From NCBI GenBank assembly GCA_030035585.1, contig CM057481.1, positions 9,201,128 through 9,265,127 on the forward strand: DNA of 64,000 nucleotides, in the 5' to 3' direction. Source of the DNA: Dugong dugon. Lineage: Eukaryota > Chordata > Mammalia > Sirenia > Dugongidae. Of the stretch, positions 58,889 through 64,000 are shown one piece after another (the first letter of the stretch is position 1; the number at the start of each line of letters is the position of its first letter). A model generated the notes under the pieces. That model saw only the letters and a list, made by a program, of their open reading frames with translations. It did no database searches and had not been told where the DNA came from. A program made the translations under genes and the position numbers.

Positions 58889-60507
58889 CTAAAAACAAAA
58901 TGACATCATGTCAATAGTTACACAGAAAATTTTATAAAAGATTAAAGCCCAACCAATTCCTTAAAATATCTATTTATTTAAATATACAAAATAAAAACTG
59001 TTTTTCAAACTAGCAACTTTCCTTGGTTCTCAAAATATTTCTGTCTAGAATTTTAAATCACATTATAATATTATGCTGACCATTTTGAGATTTATAAGCA
59101 GGGTGGAACAAGTGCTACTTATGAAAACATTCCCTAATAAATCAAATTACAGATTTATAGCACAAAGGCAATACAGCCTTTTCTAAATCTAGAAATAATA
59201 CTTCCTAAATTAATAGATCTATTTTTCTCTCCTTTAAAATTAATCTTTAAATAATGCTTTAATATGTCATAAATTTACAATTCATTTAGAAGTAGACATC
59301 TTCAAAATGGTATTTACATATGTGTGGGGTGGCAGGACATGAAATATAACATTTTGTCCAACGGGTAGAGGCAATGAAAATATTTTTATCTTTTCTTTAA
59401 AAAACTGTAAGTAGCTTTTAAAAGGAAAAATACGGGAAATGATGGTGTTTAAACATTACAAAACAGTCAAACTGCTCAGAACTCAAGAGTATTAGAAGAG
59501 GTATCCTTTATAAGGAGTTTTTTAAGGCTATGAAACATAGAACCATGTCATTATTTTTTTTTCTTAAAAAAAAAAAAAGGCACTAAAGGATTGTTGCAAT
59601 ATTTATCCACATCCTCAACACTATCAAATTCTAAGTATTAAGAGCATCATTTCTTACTAAGCTCTGAAAGTATATCTTTATTAATATCTTAACTAGAAGA
59701 CAAAGAGGTATTATTTTTAAAAGTTAGTCCTAAACCAGCAATGACATTATTTACTTCTGAAACAATTCTTGGTGTTGCTGAAGTTGGAGTTAGCAGTGGT
59801 CACTCTAACTTCTAACAAAGGAAGCTAACAGGGAACTTCAGTTTCAAGAAGGCTTTCATTCTTCTTCCAGTGAATAAAAAAATGTGAAATACTTTTTCCA
59901 ACAGTGATAATAAATTAGGAAGGCATATAGTTTAGTTACTACACTAAGAAAACTCAACATCTACATTAATGTCAAAAGATGCATTTTTTTCCCACTATTT
60001 AGCAATGATACCTATGGTTTAATACACCATTATTTCTGAAGAAAAGAAAAATATTTCCTAACAAGCAATTAGCTCAAAGTTTCTAACAAGATCAGGTCAA
60101 AATCTTCAAGGACAATAAAAGAACAACTTCTGGGAGCCAATATTTCCATGTGTGGGCAAATACTGAACTATTTGGGTAGAAAGCTTTAATAAACATTTGC
60201 AGACAGAACAGTGTTTCAGAATAAAAATTACTAACACTCCTTACCTCTGAATAGGCACAAAACAGGTAGTCCTAGATGACAGTCAACAGATTACTTGAAA
60301 TAACAAAGGCTATCCCCCCAAAAAAATTTATTCCTAAATTCTCCAGATATTAAAGACTACAATAACTATATAGTTACATACATTCTATATATTTTGTTAT
60401 AAAAGAGAAATAAGTTCCTAGGTAGAGCATATTAAAAACAAACAAAAACACTTCCCAAGGCTATATAGTTAAACCTATTTGGAAAAAAATAATCATTAGC
60501 AACTTAC
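58889..60507 (-). other. SLMAP intron (w1 to w2)
   Basis: 1.6 kb, AT-rich, with nothing recognised. Confidence 0.7.
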
Positions 60508-60544
60508 TTTGTCAACAGGACTTGGTAATGGGGCATGGATGACG
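60508..60544 (-). CDS. SLMAP: SLMAP exon w1 (linker after FHA domain)
   Basis: This 37-nt exon encodes VIHAPLPSPVDK, about residues 141-152, and its first base completes the codon for D140. The acceptor reads CTTTTCAG and the donor GTAAGT. It is the linker between the FHA region and the first coiled coil. Its size and reading frame match the mammalian gene. It is the most upstream SLMAP exon found here. Confidence 0.93.
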
Positions 60545-61199
60545 CTGAAAAGTAAAATTTAGAATTTTTATCTGATTTCCTGACAGAGGAAACAGAGTTC
60601 GAGAGTACCAGCATATCTTCAACCCCAAAGTTGATGCCATTTGCCTTCATGCAATTCTTAAAAGAAAGTGAATTATTTTGCAATTCTTCATAAATGTATA
60701 GAATTCTTAGAAAACAAGGTAATGAAAATATAAACCTAGCTTTTACACAATCATTGTATTTCTAAAAACAACTTCAAAATCAAAAATGTATTAAATGTCT
60801 TCTGCATACTCAATACTTAATGAGAGCTGCAGTGAATTCTTCAGTTATAAGATCTTCTGCACAGTAAAAAAGCACTCCTTAAGTTACTCATTTCCAGTTT
60901 TGGAATGTGTAAATTAATTTCTTTTAAACTCATTCTTATAAAGGCAATCTTAAAAAGCAAAGTTCTATTGGAAAGAATGTCTGTAATTTGGAAACTTCTT
61001 CCAGTGGAGAACAACTTTTGCTAATCAAACAGCAGTGATGTTCTTCTTCACCAAGCCATCTCATACTTTAACAACAGAAATCTTCAATATATGTATGAAA
61101 CTAAACACAGTATATCACTTAAAAAAAAATTACATAGGCAGTGTTAATTGGTACTAACTATCTTTTTGGCATTATAAAATTTTACTTACAAAGAGGGAG

Positions 61200-61400
61200 T
61201 ATACTGTAGCAGTTAAGCACATATGCTTAGAAGCTATACTGGCTGGGTCTAATTTCCAGCTCTACTTACCAGCTATGTACTCTTGGGGAAAATGGCCTAA
61301 ACACTATAGGTCTCAGCTTCCTCATCCATAAAATGAGGATAATAATAATAAAACAAACACAATAGGGTTATTATGAGTAGTAAATGTAATAAATAAAGAG
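61200..61400 (+). mobile_element. MIR SINE
   Basis: TGTAGCAGTTAAGCACATAT, then CTCAGCTTCCTCATCCATAA, then AATGAGGATAATAATAAT. Confidence 0.8.
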
Positions 61401-62589
61401 TAGTAAATGAAATAACGAACAGAGTAGCTAAGGAAGCCAGGGTCCCTACCTTACAGTGCTCTGTAAGATACTGTATGTGTACTGGGGATGAGTAGAGGGG
61501 ACACAGAGCAAGGATGCCACCCACGTCCCCTATCAGTTGCTAATCACTCCATATCCTAGCTGTCCCTCTGGTGATGTCCAACTTGAAGAGTGACTGGGTA
61601 AGGTTCCTAGATTCAACTAGTTAATCATGTGTAAGCTGCTGAGAAACTGATCCGGCATGACTTAAAAATCAGGAATGATTTTGATCCCACTCTAATAACT
61701 GCAAATACCCTACAAACTGTTCCAATTCATCTAGCCACAAATACACTAAAATGTTGAATAAACTGGAATATGAAGTACTAGCACCCACCTCCCTTCTGAG
61801 CGCCAATCATAACCTGTACAGACTTCCAATGAGCCCATATGACCCTTTGCTATACTTCTTTGATTACAAGTCTGTGTTCTCCTCCTGACTGGTTGAGACA
61901 CACAGGGTAGGAACTGTGACCAATTCACTTCTTCATCCCCACAGCCTATTACAAGGCCCTAACAGAGCTGGTACCTAATGTAGGTTTAAAAAAATTATTT
62001 ACAACTTTAATTTTTCTTCTCTACTCCATAAAAATGGAATAGACATTTTAAATGTAATGGGTTTCTTTTCCTGACTATACAAATAACACATATTAAGGAA
62101 AACGTGTGAATTATGAGGAAATAAATAAAAATTTCCAGTGTCAGCATCTAGAGATAACCATTTTGGGTATATATTCTTTTCTCTGCAGATATGCACATAT
62201 AGGGAAATGAACTTTAAAAAGTCTAAACAGAAGCTATGGGTATTGACAGAGATTATTAAAAATTCAGTTTTCTTGGTGACTCAAGTACAAAATCTTCTAT
62301 TCTCATGAAAATGTGGTTAACAAATGAAAGGCTAAAAATCTAGCATATCATTCTGTAAACGATACATACTTCTATTTTACAAAAATTATCTTGGATATAG
62401 GTACATTTTGTTTGAATTATGGAAAAGTTCCATGTGCCTATACACAAACAATACAAGGGAATATAAAAAATAAAATGGAACAGTTATTTAGTGTTAGGAT
62501 GAGGGATTATAGGCAATTTCTCTGATTCTTATTAGAAAATCATTTGTGCAATATAATAAAAATCAAGACAGAAAGGGCCACATAAACCA

Positions 62590-63130
62590 GAGACTTCATC
62601 AGCCTGAGACCAGAAGAACTAGACGGTGCCCGGCTACCACCAATGACCACCCTGACAGGGAACACAACACAGAGTCCCTGATGGAGGAGAAAAGCGGGGT
62701 GCAGAACTCAAATTCTAGTAGAGACCAGACTTAATGGTCTGACTGAGACTGGAGGAACCCCAGAAAGCATGGCCCCTGGACTCTGTCAACCCAGAACTAA
62801 AATCATTCCCGAGGCCAACTCTTCAGGCAAAGATTAGACTGGACTATGGGACATAAAATGACACTCAAGAAGAGTGTGCATCTTAGCTCAAATAGATGCA
62901 TGAGACTAAATGGGCAGTTCCTGTCTGGAGGTGAAATGAGAAGACAGAGAGCGTCAGGAGCTGGTTGAATGGACACGGGAAATCAGGGGTGGAAAGGAGG
63001 AGTGTGCTGTCACAGTATAGCGAGAGCAATTAGGGTCACATAACAATGTATGTATAAATTTTTGTACAAGAGACTAACTTGAATTGTAAACTTTCACTTA
63101 AAGTACAACAATAAAAATTTTTTAAAACAT
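62590..63130 (+). mobile_element. LINE-type 3' end, diverged copy
   Basis: GACGGTGCCCGGCTACCACC, then AAAGCATGGCCCCTGGACTC, then ACTTTCACTTAAAGTACAAC and an A-rich end. More diverged than the copies at 50705 and 57408. The 5' edge is uncertain. Confidence 0.7.
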
Positions 63131-63279
63131 GAAGGAAGAAAAAGAGTAAGTTTTTTGAGAACTACTCACTGAGGATCTTAAAAAGCACTAAATTTTATGT
63201 ACACAATGAATTGTAAACTATAAATCATTCTGACACACCCCAAAACACCTTAATTGCTAAAAAAATATTAAATTCTAAT

Positions 63280-63480
63280 AATAGAAACAGTTAATGTTCA
63301 TCATGTGCTTATTTTATGCCAGGCACTGTGCTAAGCTGTTTAACTGCACAATCTTGTTTAATCCTCATAAAATTCCTGCTCAATAGGCACTATATTGTCT
63401 TCATCTTTCAAATGAGGAAAGTGAGGCTTGATCAAGTCATAAAACAGGTGGAGTTGGACTTTGAACCAGACTATCTACCT
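63280..63480 (+). mobile_element. MIR SINE
   Basis: TTTATGCCAGGCACTGTGCT, then TTTAATCCTCATAAAATTCC, then GGACTTTGAACCAGACTA. Confidence 0.8.
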
Positions 63481-64000
63481 CTAAAGATCATGTGATCTTC
63501 CTTCAGTTCTAGAGAAATGCCTGTTCAAAATTCATTTTCTCCAGAAGTCAGCCAGATTACGTACAATGAAACTGGTAACATTTTAAGTGATGCTGAGGTC
63601 CAACCACGTAAGAAAAACCAAACAATGAGAAGGAAACAGGAGCAAAGATTAAAAGCATTGTGGAGACAAGAGGGATAAGGACACAGTTCACTGAAACAGA
63701 CTGAAAAACTCACATGCCGTACTAGATGGGACCTGAGAACACAGATGACTCCTTACGTAACTGCTCGAAGCTTTTGAATCCATGAAGGAAAAATCTCATT
63801 ATCAAATGCAAACATCAAAGTCTTTAAGAAGTCATACAGTATTTGTTGATTAATAGTTACATTTATTTCTAAAACCTTAACTCTTAACTCATAAAAGCTG
63901 AGTAACATTAAAGTTACTAAAGCTGATTGCAATTTTTAGATTTTGTACTTGAGTCACAAAGAAAATGGATTTTTAAAAATTTCTATTAATACTTTTTATT

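Larger units (their letters stand above)
1350..64000 (-). other. SLMAP: SLMAP gene, 3' portion (sarcolemma membrane-associated protein)
   Basis: SLMAP is a tail-anchored coiled-coil protein of the sarcolemma, ER/nuclear envelope and centrosome. Its N-terminal FHA domain binds phosphorylated MST1/2 and brings them to the STRIPAK PP2A complex, which dampens Hippo signalling. In this window, 20 minus-strand exons with GT-AG borders join in frame to give about 705 residues matching SLMAP from residue ~140 to the C terminus. Recognised stretches include LQRLHIDMENLREEKD, SFQLRCQQCEDQQREEATRL and TEQEKQSITDELKQC. The content is almost entirely coiled coil (E/K/Q/L-rich heptads) followed by a hydrophobic tail anchor. 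The FHA exons and the promoter lie upstream, beyond 64000. No frameshift or stop was found, so the gene looks intact. The identification comes from recall of the human protein rather than a search, but the exon lengths and residues agree throughout. Confidence 0.96.
60545..64000 (-). other. SLMAP intron upstream of w1 (partial)
   Basis: It holds two MIR SINEs and a LINE 3' end. The preceding coding exon (end of the FHA region) is not in the window. Confidence 0.65.

Noticed and set aside
1..64000. An undescribed multi-gene system
   Set aside because: The whole window is explained by one conserved vertebrate gene, its introns and retroelements.

Overview
This is a stretch of mammalian nuclear DNA. 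It is AT-rich, dense in interspersed repeats, and carries one intron-rich gene on the minus strand. The host is almost certainly afrotherian, most likely an elephant. About a dozen copies of one tRNA-like SINE, with heads resembling GGAGCCCTGGTGGTGCAGTG and tails resembling CGACGGCAATGGGTTTGG, match AfroSINE, a family limited to Afrotheria. Several copies lack an internal segment that others retain, which fits the Paenungulata-type subfamily (elephants, hyraxes, sea cows).

The gene is SLMAP (sarcolemma membrane-associated protein). It reads from high to low coordinates. I could place 20 coding exons and one alternative C-terminal exon, all with GT-AG introns and an open frame throughout. They run from the segment just after the FHA region (60544) to the stop codon at 3150. 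Together they encode about 705 residues: a linker, the long coiled coils and the tail anchor. The promoter, the start codon and the FHA-domain exons lie beyond 64000. Two alternative membrane-anchor exons are visible (4610-4699 and 3150-3242). A 3' UTR follows to a candidate polyadenylation signal near 1377-1382.

Layout: 1-1350 is flanking DNA with a SINE and a MIR-like piece; 1350-3242 is the last exon and 3' UTR; 3243-19056 holds the C-terminal coiled-coil exons; 19180-28375 is a 9-kb intron with LTR elements, L2, MER5 and a TA-flanked MITE; 28376-32660 holds three short exons; 32661-44780 is a 12-kb intron with a SINE cluster; 44781-55415 holds the central coiled-coil exons; 55416-64000 is intron with two small exons.

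Nearly all short open frames elsewhere lie in introns or repeats and show no coding evidence. I found no RNA gene, CRISPR array, operon or new enzymatic system. The points worth a second look are gene architecture (tandem acceptor, runs of same-phase exons, alternative tail anchors) and repeat evolution (a minisatellite born at a SINE/target junction, recent tandem duplications, nested insertions). SLMAP identity and exon matching rest on my memory of the mammalian protein. Residue numbers assume 140 upstream residues, as in human.
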